Both the position numbers and the translations under genes were made by a program. DNA of 64,000 nt from Sitta carolinensis (Eukaryota; Chordata; Aves; Passeriformes; Sittidae): the NCBI GenBank assembly GCA_032173965.1, contig CM063283.1:34883743-34947742 (forward strand). The letters run 5' to 3'. Shown one piece after another: positions 39,901 to 53,700 of this stretch. The notes below the pieces were generated by a model. It was not told where the DNA came from, made no database searches, and saw nothing but the letters and a program-made list of their open reading frames with translations. Positions within the stretch are counted from its first letter, which is position 1, and each line of letters opens with the position of its first letter.

Positions 39901-42900
39901 GGACCCTCTTTTGGTAAGGTGGGTGTGGGTGTTAATAAGGTCCCAGTTCAGTGTCTGCTCTCATGAGCAGAGGCTCATCCCACAGCAGAAGAACCATCTT
40001 AGGGCTGGGCTTGGGTGGCAGCAATGAATTCCCTTCCCAAGCAGCAGCCCCGACTGCCCTCCTCAGAAGCCAAGAGCGATATCTCAGCCCCTCGGAGAGA
40101 AATTCCCAGATAAGAGAAGTGCAACCAGATGCCCTCCTCCCCTGAGCTTGGCCACTTCTTTTGTTTTCCTTAAGTACCCAGTTGTTTCCTAGCAACTTAT
40201 GGGAAAAAATTCTATAAGTTAAAAGGACCAAAAGGAAAGAAACCTAACCCCCAACAGCAGCATATATGTGGTTTAGGGACAAAACAGATTGCTTTGATTT
40301 TTGTAACTGTTATTCATTTCCATTCCTATGATTATAATCAACAGTGAGAGAATTTGGGTTCTTTTTGGTTTTGCTTTCTTTTAGGTTGCCTTGATACTTT
40401 GGCTGCTATGCAGGACTTAAAAATGGGTGTTGCAAATACAGAAGAAGAGACTCAAGCAGTAATGAAAGTTTATTCCAAAGAAGACTATAGTGTTGTTAAC
40501 AGATTTGAAAGTATGTACATACTAAAAAATAAAATTTTAATTTTATATCACAAACTGGTCAGCTTGCAGAACAGCAGACTAATTATATTTTTGTTGGGTT
40601 TTTTTCCTGCAGGTCATGGGGGAGGCTGGGGTTATTCAGCCCATTCAGTAGAAGCCATCCGTTTCTGTGCTGATACCGATATATTGCTAGGTGGTCTTGG
40701 TCTTTTTGGTGGTAGAGGTGAATACACTGCTAAAATAAAGGTAGGAGTTTTGTTTTAAGCAATATATTGCAAAATCACAACTTCAGTCATGCTATCTAAA
40801 ACCATGATTAGTTTTATTTCTTGATGACTGAGTGGTTTACTGTATGTGGAAAGCATTATGCAGGCACAGTGGATGAGTAGAGAGCTGAAAATTACCCTTC
40901 TTCCTTTTCATGATTTGGCCGATTCTTACCTTCACTAGATGTTGTGTCATCTTAAAGATACCTTGGGCAGGTGTTTTAGTGATCTGAATGGTTCTGTGAT
41001 CTATTTACACAAAGCTCCACAGTCCACCAGCAGAAAATTGGTGTTGCAGGCTAGAGGTTAAAATTGCAGCCTATGTGATGTGTGAGGAGCTGTTCTCAAA
41101 AACAGAAAGAGTCCTTATCAGGAGCCATTGCTTTACACTTTCACTGCCACTTCTTTCTCAGACTGCTATCTGGATAGTTTCTAGGCTGGGAATCTTCAAC
41201 TGAGAGCAAATGGCACCAACTACAATTAAATTAAGTCTGTGCCAAATGTAGGCAGGATTATGGATGGAGCCTATGTACTGATTATTTCAAAATAAACATA
41301 TCTGGATTTGGATAAAAAAACTCACAGAAACACACTGTTGTTTCAGAGCTCTAGTTTTGGGTAAATGTTCTCTGCTCCTATATTTAATAAGGATTTTGGT
41401 AAAAGATGTTATATCTGATTATATCTATTACCTGATTATATCTATTAGATGTTTGTATTTGTATATTCAGAACATGTTGTTGTTTTTTTATTATTTTTAA
41501 GTAAGTAAACCAAGTTCTCTTAGTTATGTTTTGTCACCATTTATAACACTATTGTCTCTGCTAAACTGTCAAGCTGTACCGTTCCAGAGAAGCTGAGTAT
41601 ACCTAATGTTTATATAGTGCATTTCAGTCGGTGATGGAAAACCTGCAACTTCTGCCCAACTTTGCCGTTTTTAGATGTTCTGCTTTTGTCTTGTTTGCAA
41701 GATTTAGGGAGTTGCTCCAGTTAAAAATATATCTGGAAGCAATGCTGGGAGATCAGTGTCAATTGCTATTTCTTAACAGTTAATGCCTGACTTCCAAATG
41801 GGGTTTTACCTGTCAGTGATATTAAGTAGTAGTTATTTTTGGGAAGGAAGAGTAGTATACAATTTCCAGAATGTCAAACAAGAAAAAGTGGTTTTGCAAG
41901 GTTTCTAACACCTAAGACATAATGTTACCTTTTTTCTTACATCACCAGTTGTTTGAATTGGGTCCAGATGGGGGAGACCATGAGACAGATGGAGACCTCC
42001 TTGCTGAGACAGATGTCTTAGCATATGATTGTGCTGCCAGGTAACTGTTTAGCTTACCTACTTAAACCTGCTTCTTGAGCTTTTTTTTTTACTTCCCTGT
42101 ACACACTTTAATATCGCTTTAAATATCAACAGAGATGGTTTACATCATTAGAATTTTGTAGCAAGTGATGGAAATCACTTGACGTGTGTATGGAAATATT
42201 AAACCACAAAAAACGTCCACAAACCATTATGGTGTTTAAATTGAAAGAAGAAAAATGGTCAAATTCTTGCTCTTGCATAAAGCCAAGTCAAATCCCATCT
42301 TCCTGTGTTGGGACCACAAGACAAAATATTGCAAGAGCTCTTTTGTGCATATGGTTGGGGTTAGCCATGCTTTTTCATTCCCTGTAAAGAAGTAATTTAA
42401 ATTTCAAATGATACATGATGAATTCTTTCAGATTTAAATCTTACATATCAATCCTCTAAATATATATTCTATTAATTTCTTTAATACTGATTGTAATTAT
42501 TAAGAATTTATGTGTAGGTTCCTGTAATTTATAAATATTTTCTCAAATCAATATTATATAGTACTTTATCATTAATATTTGGCTTGCAGTATTATATATT
42601 AAATGTAATTGGGTTTGTGTCTTAATTTAACTTAATGTCACCTTGCTCTGTTTGGCATTGATATGATTGTTTCACAGTTCAAGATCAAGCACGACTTAGG
42701 CATTTGTAGGTCCTTCTGAATTTTTTTTAATAATTACAATATTTTTGGATTAAGAATTCTAGGTTTTGAGTATAGATAACTTATTACCATTACTTTTCAA
42801 TTTCTTATGATTAGGGTGTAATTTGTTAGAAGTTAATACAAAAAATAATTTGCATCTAACATTTTCCAAAATTTACTTCTCCCAGAGAGAAATATGCAAT

Positions 42901-45900
42901 GATGTTCGATGAGCCAGTACTCCTGCAAGCTGGCTGGTGGTATGTAGCCTGGGCAAGAGTGTCAGGACCTAGCAGTGACTGTGGATCTCATGGACAAGCC
43001 TCTATTACTACAGATGATGGGTATATTTTTTCTATATTTTTAATTGAAAAATAAGAGCTCTAATAAGACTTGAATAATAACTGGGTTATTTCTCTCTCAG
43101 TGTTGTATTTCAGTTTAAAAGTTCCAAGAAATCAAATAATGGTACAGACGTGAATGCAGGCCAGATTCCACAATTACTATACAGGTAATACTTTGACCTC
43201 TGGAACAATTTACTGGCATTTTTTTTTAAATAGAAAAATCCATTATAACCGTGTTTCGTGAAAATACTGTTGTGTTAAGCGAAGGACATCAGTGTCTGAA
43301 AAATGCAGGGAAAGCTTATTGTCTTTGAGAAAAGTAATGAAATGAAACCCACATTTACTTCCTGGCTGTTTTTCTTGCAGTCATCCTGCATGAGTCTTGA
43401 GATTTTCATTTACATCCATAGAACCTCACAATATTTTTTGCTGGTTGGGAAGTGCTCTATTTGGTTGCCCTCTGTTTAGGAGCTGTATACTCTTGAACAG
43501 ATGATGATAATGAAACAAAGCCAAAATCAACAATGAGCTGTGCTTTACAATAAGTTACCATAAACTTATCCTTGCCATGATAAATGTTATGTAAGTGTTC
43601 TAATAATCAGGCACTCTTTCACTGTGTTGGTAGTATATTTTCTAGATTTCCTCAGATATATACATACATGACAAGATTTTTATATTTTATGTATGTCTAT
43701 AATGCCCCCAACCTCCATGCTGATTCTGAAACTCGGATTTCTTTCATACCAGTTCTCTTGCTATGTCCTTTTTCCAAGTTCCTTTGTAGAACAGCTCACT
43801 TCTCTTGTTAAGCTTTCTGTCCATAGATGCCCTGTCCCTCCAGGTGAAGGTTTCATTTTGATGTATATGAAGTTCTAGCATGACAAATTCTTCATTTGGG
43901 TGATTTCTGTGAGAGATGGCTGTAGCCAAAAGGCAAACAAGCCTTGAGGCCACTAAAGACCAATGATTGGCACAAAAGGGAAGGTGCTGCAGTGATAGAT
44001 ACTGTCTGTATTTTTAACCTCCACATATATTTTCCCTTCATAAAACCCGTGTTCTTTTAAGGAGTAAAATTTCTAGTCTTGATGTCATCTGAGGAAATAC
44101 AGTAGATACTTGTAATAATTGCACGTAATTAAATCTCAACTTTTTTTTCAGTTGTCACAGTACTGCCAGTTGAACAGAATTCAAGATAGTTGGTTACTGG
44201 TCTAGAATGATTAGGAAACTGCAGAAAGTTTTGTCGAAATGAAACATTTTTTTTGATAATTAAAAGTTTTTTTCACTTTGTTTTCTTATTGAACAATAAA
44301 AACAGTAAAAACTACAGAAAGTAAAAAGCCAAAGCAAAACAAACCCAACCCAAAACTCTACTAAAAGTAAAAATTAGAGATTTGAGCTAAGTTCTAAAAT
44401 TATTTTTCCAGGTTGCCAACAAGTGATGGCAGTGCATCCAAAGGAAAACAGCAAACTAGTGAACCTGTACATATTTTAAAGAGATCTTTTGCCAGAACTG
44501 TCTCAGTGGTGAGTACTGTCAAGAATCTTCTATGTTTTCTGCAAGTTCATATGTGGTTAGGAAACTGAAAGATGTAGATATGGAAATAAAGATGCTTTTA
44601 TGCTTGCTTTCTCAAGCAGAAGTTAGATACACTGATAGAATATTTTCTTTTTTTACTTTTTCTAACGTTTTCATTTTGGTTTTCAACACCAAATACTTTT
44701 CTTTTGTTTTCTGAAGTACAACTTCATGAAATTATTGGCCACATACAATAATAATAGTAGAAACAAAATTTTTTAAATCATCAGATTTTTTTGTGAACTG
44801 TCATGTGCTTCTCTTTAACTTTCAAGTACCCTAAATGTCACATAGTGGCCATGATCCTGCAGATCATAACTGTTTAAAAACAAAGTGAAGACAACCCTGA
44901 TAATACTTTATGACAATAATGTATTATGTCAAAAATCAGCGTCGCACTCTTCTGTAGGTAAAACAAGTAAAGTTTACTGAAAAATCTCCATTACAGATGA
45001 ATACATTTTTTAGTTCTTAAATAACTGAGAGGCTTCCATACAATATTCTAATATAGGTTATTGTGGGATCTGGCAGGCCCGCCACGGCGCTGCCATGGAG
45101 GGAGGCCCCTGGGATGGGGAGGCAGGCCTCCTGAAGAGATAAGGAGCATTACACAATAACAAAGTCCAGACCCCCTAGATAAGGAGAACACTTTTTGGTT
45201 ACGGAGACCCACAATTCTTTGAGGGATTTTATGTAGATCTGTTGGAACCCATTGGTTTGTAACCCCCCACACCCACCTATGTACCCTTATAAAAACCTCT
45301 GTACTTTCCCCCAGATTTTGGGGATTTCTCATCACTGGCTCCCCTCCGCTGGGTGCTTTGCAATAAAGTTACCCCCTGCGGAATGGCCATACGAGTCCCT
45401 CATCTCTTTCTCTCCGTGCTGGCTGTGAAGGGGTTGCCTTGCAGGATCACTGAGCTGAACTCACTGAGCTGAACTCACTGAGCTGAACTCACTGAGCTGA
45501 ACTCACTGAGCTGAATTCACTGAGCTGAATTCACTGAGCTGAATTCACTGAGCTGAATTCATGAGCTGAATTCACTGACTGAATTCACTGAGCTGAATTC
45601 ACTGAGCTGAACTCATGAGCTGAATTCACTATAGCCCGCCGTGGCTACTACCCTGCTAAGGCACCCCCAGGCTAGCCGAGGGAAAGCCGCTGGCTCCCTG
45701 GAAGGCATTCTCTGAGGAGAGTACCTCTCTGGGGTAGACCCGGCTATCCTGGCCTGATACCTCTCAGGCCCCTTCCCGGCAGAGCCGACATTAGGTTGTA
45801 GATAGATTTTTATCATGGTATTACAGTGAAGTGTCCCCTGCATTCTCAAACAAATTAGGATTTGTGTGTTGCATAGTAGATGTGTTAAACATAAATGTGT

Positions 45901-48900
45901 TTTCATAATAAACACAGATATAGATGCTATTTGCCTTTCATCTAATACTGATGCAGAATGGTCATTTCATTTTTTTTAAACACTATATCTGTCTTTGTTA
46001 TCCTTCGTACCCTGAAACAGGAATGCTTTGAATCTTTACTGAGCATTCTTCACTGGAGCTGGACAACACTGGTGCTGGGAGTTGAAGAACTTCGTGGGCT
46101 GAAGGGTTTCCAATACACTGCTACTCTTCTGGATTTAGAAAGGTTGCGTTTTGTGGGCACTTGTTGTCTGAGATTGCTGAGGGTCTACACCTGTGAAATA
46201 TATCCAATATCAGGTATTCCTCTCAGTTCACTTGTTTTATATTTATTAGCAAATAATCTACAGGACATTTATGGTTTGATCGAAGTATTCATGTAGGATA
46301 TGATAAAATAGATTTGCTCACACAGATGGTTTATTTGAGTAATTAAGACTTGCTGTCAGAAATAGGAAGTTTTCAATTGTCTGCATAGCTAAGTATCCTA
46401 GTACCACATGTTTACACTGTAACCTCTGTATTTTAATTTCCTCTTTGACTTGTCATTTGTCATTTTCTATTATTTGTGTCTTTTTTTCATATTTCTTTGC
46501 ATAATGTTTGCTGTGGTGGTGAGCACAGTGTAAATTTGAAAGACTGTGTCTGTTTTTCATGCTGGTACTTTAACAATGCTCATTAAAATGCAGTATATAT
46601 TATAAAATATCAGAAAAATGGAAGTTTTTAATGCTCAGGTTTCTTTGGTAGAGTTTGGCACCCTTTTACTGTTGTACTTTGGGAATTAACTTCCCTGAAT
46701 GTAGATTCAACAATGTGGCTAAATTCCTTGTTTTTCTATTTGCATGTAGAATGTGCATTTTAACATGAAAATGTTTCATTACTGTACATTTCATGTTTCT
46801 ATTTGTGTAATCTTCCAGCTACAGCTAAGGCAGTTGTAGAAGAAACAAGCAAACTAGCAGATTGCATTGGAAAAACTAGGACCTTGCTGAGAAAAATTTT
46901 ATCAGAAGGAGTTGACCATTGCATGGTGAAGTTGGACAATGATCCACAAGGATATCTCAGTCAGCCTCTCAGTCTGTTAGAAGCTGTTCTTCAGGAATGC
47001 CATAATACATTTACAGCTTGCTTCCATTCGTTCTATCCAACACCAGCTCTCCAGTGGGCATGTCTTTGTGACTTGCTGAACTGTTTGGACCAGGTACATT
47101 AAAATGACACAAGTAAATATTACAGCTTAGCTTGCCCTTTTGTTTAGATTGAAGCCAAGTAATACATAAGTGTTACTAATTTTTTGCATTTATTCTGATT
47201 TGCAACTTGAGTTTTGTTGTGTTTGTGATTATTTTTTCTTTTTTTAATGATTGGGTATTGGATTTGTTTCTTGCTTTGTTTGTTCGGGGTGTTCTCTAAA
47301 TGTAGTTCAATAAGAGCCTAGGAACTTTGTCTTCTTTAGCTTTTAAGATTCTCTGTGGGACAGTGAAGAAAATCCATGGTGCTGGTAACTGTCAGCACCT
47401 GCTTTTTCAGTGTTGAGGCCATGCCTTGTATGTGGTTACTCTTGCTGCATGTTGCCTAAGGGCATCCATGTGGTATTTTCTATCACTAATACTTGAGTAA
47501 TTCCTCATTATTAAACATTACAACAGCTCTGATCCAGCCAAGTACATGAGAAGCAATTGTAAATATGATTCTGTAATCAACAACTTTCTTGTTTTGCTTA
47601 TTGTGAGTGAGCATCCCACATCTAAACAGTGTAGTTGGTTGTTTGCATTGCAAGTGGTGAGAGGTAAACAGTTTGCTGCTTTGCATGAAAATTAATTTAG
47701 AATATACAATTTCAAGGAAACATCTATTCTTTAATATATTGTTTTAATTAAGTTGTTTAATTTTATTTGTTAATTATAAAAAAAAGCCTTGTTTTCAAAG
47801 GATCCCAAAATTTCAACAGTAATATTAGATGGGTTTTTTATTTTAAAATATGTCAACAAAAATTTTTAATTACTCCAGTTTTGAAGATCTAAATTCAAAC
47901 TTATGAGAGAAGGTAATGTAAAATTCATATGAAAGCTTTCTCTGAATTATCTTTATTAATTACGATAAAGCTGGAGAGTTCCTTTCAGAAGTAGTTTTCT
48001 ATTGTTTCAGTGCAGTGGTGCCATTCTGTTAATTTCTTATGTCTTTAGGATATCCAGGAAGCAAATTTCAAGACCTCCAGTAGTCGTCTCCTTGCTGCTG
48101 TCATGTCTGCCCTGTGCCACACTTCTGTGAAGCTGACCTCCATCTTCCCCATCGCGTACGATGGAGAGGCCCTGCTGCGCTCCATGGTTAAGCAAGTCAG
48201 CACTGAGAACGACTCTGCTCTGGCCCATCGCTTTCCTCTTCTGGTTGCACACATGGAAAAGCTTAGTCAGGTTAGGATGTATTCAAAAAATTAAATTATT
48301 TCTTTTACTTTGCAACAAAAAGCTGTTACATACCTGCAAGTTTTTGCTTGATAAAGATGTACATGAATTTGCCTAAGTGTTTTCTTTCTAAAAGGCTTAG
48401 TTCAGAAACTTACTGGTTTTTACAGTTTTCAACTTTTTGTCTGAAATACTTCTTTGGAGAAAGTGTAGGCAGAATGGTTCTAATCTTGGAACATGAAATT
48501 GGAATTAATATCATTTGGAGTAGTGTTGCATAGTGTTTTCTATGTTTTTCAACAGTTTTTTCAGCTTTTTCATGTGATCACAAGGAGGAGCATGTAAATA
48601 GATTTGGTGCTTTGAGGAAGAGTCAACAGAACTTTAGTAATAAAAAAATCATGCCCCAAACTGGAGTTTTTAAAGGGGTCAAAGGAATCCCAGTTTATAC
48701 TGTTCATGCAAGGGTTATTAAACAGTTTCTTAATTAAGGGCTTTTAATGCTGTATCGTTACAGTTCTTTTACTTTAGAATTGATTTACAGGAATGAGAAG
48801 GGTAAAGATAATCAGGGAAGTAGGGCTGCTAAACAGTATTCTTCACAGTTTGGAAGACAACAGGGGTAAGATAGTATGAAATTATGAATTATGCAAAAAA

Positions 48901-50721
48901 AGTAAATAAAGGATAGTTGTAGAGTCTACCATTACTGGAAGGTTAGAGCAAAAGGTAATGTCAGAAGTTTTCTGCTCTTCATAAAATGCGCAGTTAAGCT
49001 GGGGGACGTGCTCTTTTAGGCAATTATTGTGCTAAAAGTGTTCATGGACTTGGAAAACACCTGTATGAAGGAAAAAACCACCAGGCACTATTAAATGCAA
49101 ATGTCATATTTGTGTCTTGGATACAGCAGACTGTTAACTGTAAAAGATGGAAAAGTATTCTGTACAAGTTTGCTTCGCCTGATCGACTTCCATATTTTTT
49201 CACTACTTGGTTATTTTTTGGCAGACAAAAGGGATGAGAAAAATAAATCTTAGATTTTCTTTAGCAGAGCTGACTTTATTTTTCTTGCTGGAAATTATTT
49301 TCAGCATGGATAACCGTTACAAGAAACGGTGGATGTCACTGCTAGGCAGAAGATACGATAGATGCCTAAGCTTAGATTTGTTTCATAGTCTTCATTCAGC
49401 AAAGGAAACTCTGTTTATAATCATCCCACCACTAGTTTTGTCTTACCTCTTTGCATAGAAGATTCTTTTTGCTAATACCAAAACAATAAAGCTTCCAAGT
49501 TTATTTTTTAGACACTACAGAATAAAATTATATGAACAGTTTTAAAGGTAGCTATATAGCCACTCTGTTTTAATGTGTGCTTTTAAAGCCCATAGGTTTT
49601 GTGGCTGTATAGTATTTAAAGAAGAGACCTCTCCTGGGAAGGACACCTGTATATGGTATCTTTCCAATGCAGTAAAAGACTCGTCACCACCTCATTCATA
49701 AAATTAGGGACATTAGTCAATTCTTTTGACACGAGAATACATAATACGGTAGCTTGGAAAATGTTAAATTTTTTTCCATCTTCTAGCATTGCTTATCTTT
49801 ATGAAGTCACAGGTATTTCAATTACCTAAGGCTTATAATATGTGGAAGTTTGTGTTTTGGTTTTTTAATAACTATGTCATTTGTCATTGTTTTTGTTCAT
49901 ACTGCAGAGTGAAGAAAATGTTTCAGGGATGACAAGCTTTCGAGAAGTGCTGGAAAAGATGTTGGTCATTGTTGTTTTACCAGTACGGAACAGCCTTAGA
50001 AGAGAAAATGAACTCTTCTCTTCACATCTGGTTTCTAATACCTGTGGGTTGCTAGCTAGTATTGTGAGTGAGCTTACAGCATCAGCATTAGGATCTGAGG
50101 TAAAGCTGCTATAAAATATTTAGAAGTCTTTCAGGAAAAATGGGTTGTGAATGTGATACAAGCTGGGATGGGTAGTTTATAGGTGTGCAGTTCTTTCAGA
50201 GAATCTGGAATTCTCTGTTTTGAGTAGTGAAGATGTCTTGCATGAATTTAAAGGCATATATTCACTGTATTAGCGAAGTACTGTTGATAATTAGCTATTT
50301 CATTAGGGCTGCAGAATACTGCAGATTGTTTAAAAAATGGCAAATCTTTTGAGTACTTGCTTTTTGCCTGCATATTTGTGTACACATAGAATCCTTTCAG
50401 GAGGCTGTAACTTTGCTAAGGGACAGAAAAGTATTTGACTTCATTAAAGGCGTGTCAGTGTCGACCAGCTTTTCTCACAGAAAGAATCAAGCTTTTGGTA
50501 ACATCTTGATTCAGTGTGTTTTTATCATTAGGTAACATCTGTTTCTGCCCTCTCTTAATCTTGACTGTACCTAAGGCAGAAATACCTAATCTTTCTTTTA
50601 GTACAGCTAATCTGTATTTTTTTGCTAATTCATCCTATAAAATGTATATTTAAATACTTTAAAAAAAAACAAGTTGGATTCCTAATTATTCCTCGTTAAT
50701 TTCTAATTATCAGAAATACTG

Positions 50722-50752
<31 letters not shown>

Positions 50753-53700
50753 TCAGTATTAACTAGAAGGCTAAGTAGTGGCATCTTCTGTGGTTCATGA
50801 GTTGACTTTTTAAATTTTTTAAATTTACCCAGTTGAAAAATCTGGTAATTAATTCACTTAACTTTGCTTTATTAAAGTTGTCTAACATTTAGTAGCTAAT
50901 ACTTTCTGACAACTGTATTTAACTTTCTGCAGGTTGATGGACTGAATTCTCTCCATTCTGTCAAATCCACTCCAAACCGATTCACTAAAACAAGTCAGGG
51001 AAGAAGCTGGAATACTGGGAATGGATCCCCTGATGCAATATGTTTCTCTGTTGACAAACCTGGTGTAGTTGTTGTGGGATTTTCTGTATATGGTGGAGGA
51101 GGAATTCATGAGTATGAGTTGGAGGTATTAGTTGATGATGTAAGTACTGCATTTGGGAAAAGAGTTTGAACAAAAGTAACCTCAGAGGTTTTTTTAGAAT
51201 GTTTTACAATGTGATATTTTCATATTCTTATTCAGTCTAGGCTACGAGTAAAACAGTGCATTGGTAGTAGAGCTTTTTGCTTGCAGTGAAGATTTTTGCA
51301 TTACCACAACCTTTGTAGCATATCTAGTAGGGTCGTTAGTTACTGTTTTGAACTGCTCCTTTATTACAAGTAATATTTGAAGTACTGGGGGCTTTTCACT
51401 TTCTAGAGCTAAATGTAAATTAGTTCCAGTAACGTCTCTGTAAACCATGAATGAAAATAAGAAATGAGGTTAAAACCAAAAATTGGAGAAGGAGGGTCAT
51501 GGCCTACCAGCATGATCAGACCGTACCTACAGGTGTTCCATGTGCTGTTGATGTATTCTCTTAGAAGCAGCTTAAAACTGTGTTGTGGATTCTTGTAATG
51601 AAGAAAACTTCTGTTCTTTTACACACAGTTGTTCCCTATAGCTGATGATACTGATCTCTTCCAAATGACAAGCTTAGATTCCCCTGGGAAATTAAGCTCT
51701 CTGCTCAGTAATTTCCTCTTTAGGGAAAAGGCTTTTCACTTGGCTGAACTGGTTTTTCATCTTTTTGTTTGTAATGCCATGCGTAAAAATTCATGCAATG
51801 AAACATAAGTTGTGCAGTTGCATGTATCATATATTTACATTATAAATGTATTAAAATTATTTTGTTTCTTTGAATTAGAGTGATCATACTGGAGATGCAA
51901 CTCATTCTCATAGATGGACATCTTTAGAATTGGTTAAAGGAACTTACACCACAGATGATTCTCCTAGTGACATAGCTGAAATCAGGCTGGACAAAGTTGT
52001 GCCACTGAAGGTAAATAAAATAAAAGCGCATCTGTAGCTTTCATACACCTTCAGATAACGAAATTGTCAGTGTAAATTGTTTGGGTGCACATTCACAAAT
52101 TGATCTTGATATGTGTGCTTCATAAAGTCTTGGTTTCAACCTATAAATTAAAAGTTCCAAATCCTGTCAACTAGAAGAAATTATATTCCAGTTTTCATAA
52201 TTGCATAAGGTAGTTTGTAATTGCTTAGTAATTTTAGAATATTTTTGAAAGTGCAACTTTTTTTTGTTCAACTTGTTAGTTAATTTTCTTGGCTATCTGC
52301 TTACTTTTCAGGTAATTAGTAATAATTTAACTTATGGTCCATAGTTTTTGGGAACATGGAGGATTTTTGTGAAATGCTGGAGTTCTTTTTTGTTTAATTT
52401 CATTTGTATAGTGCTTTGAAGGACTTTTCAGACTCTCCAGTATTAATGTAAAATAGTAACTTTCATATACCATAAGGTCATTAGATACTTATTTCATACT
52501 GCAGCCTATTTTTGCTCTCCTTTACAAGGAAAATGTGAAATATGCAGTTCGTTTGAGGAATTACGGAAGCCGGACTGCCAATGGAGATGGTGGAATGACC
52601 ACAGTTCAGTGTCCGGATGGTGTAACATTTACATTTAGTACGTGTAGTCTGAGCAGTAATGGCACCAACCAAACACGAGGGCAAATCCCACAGATTCTTT
52701 ATTACAGGTTTGTGTATTGTAATGATTCATTTTTAAGAAAAGGGTATGGAACCATCACACTGCTGTTATACCCACATCTGTTTTTAAGAAGTGATAGAAA
52801 TAAATTCATCTAGAGTGTGTTTGTGATGCTTCTTCCAGTCTTGTTTTGGGTTCTCTTTTTTTTTGGACTTGACAAATAATGTGATGGTTGACTTCTTTCA
52901 AGGTCCATTGTTTATTACTTTAAAGCTCTAATATGGAGAACTCATAAGATATGCTGTTTCAATTTCTGTTTTTTCTATACCATAAGAGATATTTGAAAGA
53001 TTACTCACTGGCATGTTTATCCCTCCAATTTATTCAATTCTTCAGTTCCTAAAAATAATTGGATAAGGTAGTGAAGTAAGGTCTATTTATATAGGAACAG
53101 TCTTATCTCTTGCTTAGAGTTGAAAGGTATAAAAAAGAAAAATTGCAATTGCCTGAAGAAAATCAGCTGAAGCTTCTGACTGTGCTGCAGGGGAGCTTTA
53201 CTTCAGCCTTTCAGGATGACTGTAGGAATTCACTTGTGGTAGTGCTTTTGTAGAAGGCATTGCTTTTGTGTTTGAGGTGCTTACCCTGATTTGTGTAAAG
53301 ACACATGCGATTTTCAAATAGGCAGTACAAGGCTGATCAACAGAAGATGAGAGGAATAAAAGGATTAATGAATAATGATTTATTTTTGATTGTGTGAGAA
53401 GTACCTACATAATAAATGGTGTAAAAGACATGAAAAAGTAATACTACACCAACTGATGTATTTTAGACTAATGAGCACATGAACATGTTGCTTTTAACAA
53501 GGTTTCAAAGAAGGTAAAATACCAAGAAATAAAGTGGTTAGCAAAATTATAGTAATAGTATATTTGAAGATACAGGATAGCTCTAAACTACCTTAAAACG
53601 TGAGATTATGCTCAAAGATACAACTTGTCAGTAAAAACAGTAATTGCTTATTAAAGAATGGAATTGTGGTGGTGCAGATCATGATACTTTAATTGATTTA

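Larger units (their letters stand above)
38471..40384. other. Intron 16 (1.9 kb)
   Basis: Nearly half is a solo LTR with a CpG-rich core (39400-40256). The remaining sequence (38471-39399) is AT-rich and unremarkable. Confidence 0.75.
45060..45791 (+). mobile_element. Solo LTR of an endogenous retrovirus, sense, about 732 bp
   Basis: A GC-rich block within AT-rich intron, with TG (45062) and CA (45790) near its ends. It is flanked by the 6-bp direct repeat TAGGTT (45054-45059 and 45792-45797), with one or two extra bases next to the TG/CA ends. It contains a TATA box (TATAAAA, 45298-45304) and an AATAAA signal (45362-45367) in LTR order, so it points the same way as MYCBP2. Downstream of AATAAA, in the presumed U5, lies a 14-bp minisatellite. 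No retroviral genes were seen. Family not identified. Confidence 0.82.
44509..46020. other. Intron 22 (1.5 kb), half mobile element
   Basis: It holds the sense-oriented solo LTR (45060-45791). The flanking sequence is AT-rich and unremarkable. Confidence 0.8.

Noticed and set aside
39547..40027. Several open frames over 100 codons in the GC-rich block
   Set aside because: High GC lowers stop frequency. The translations are Arg/Gly/Ala-rich in every frame and cross an LTR. No domain recognised.
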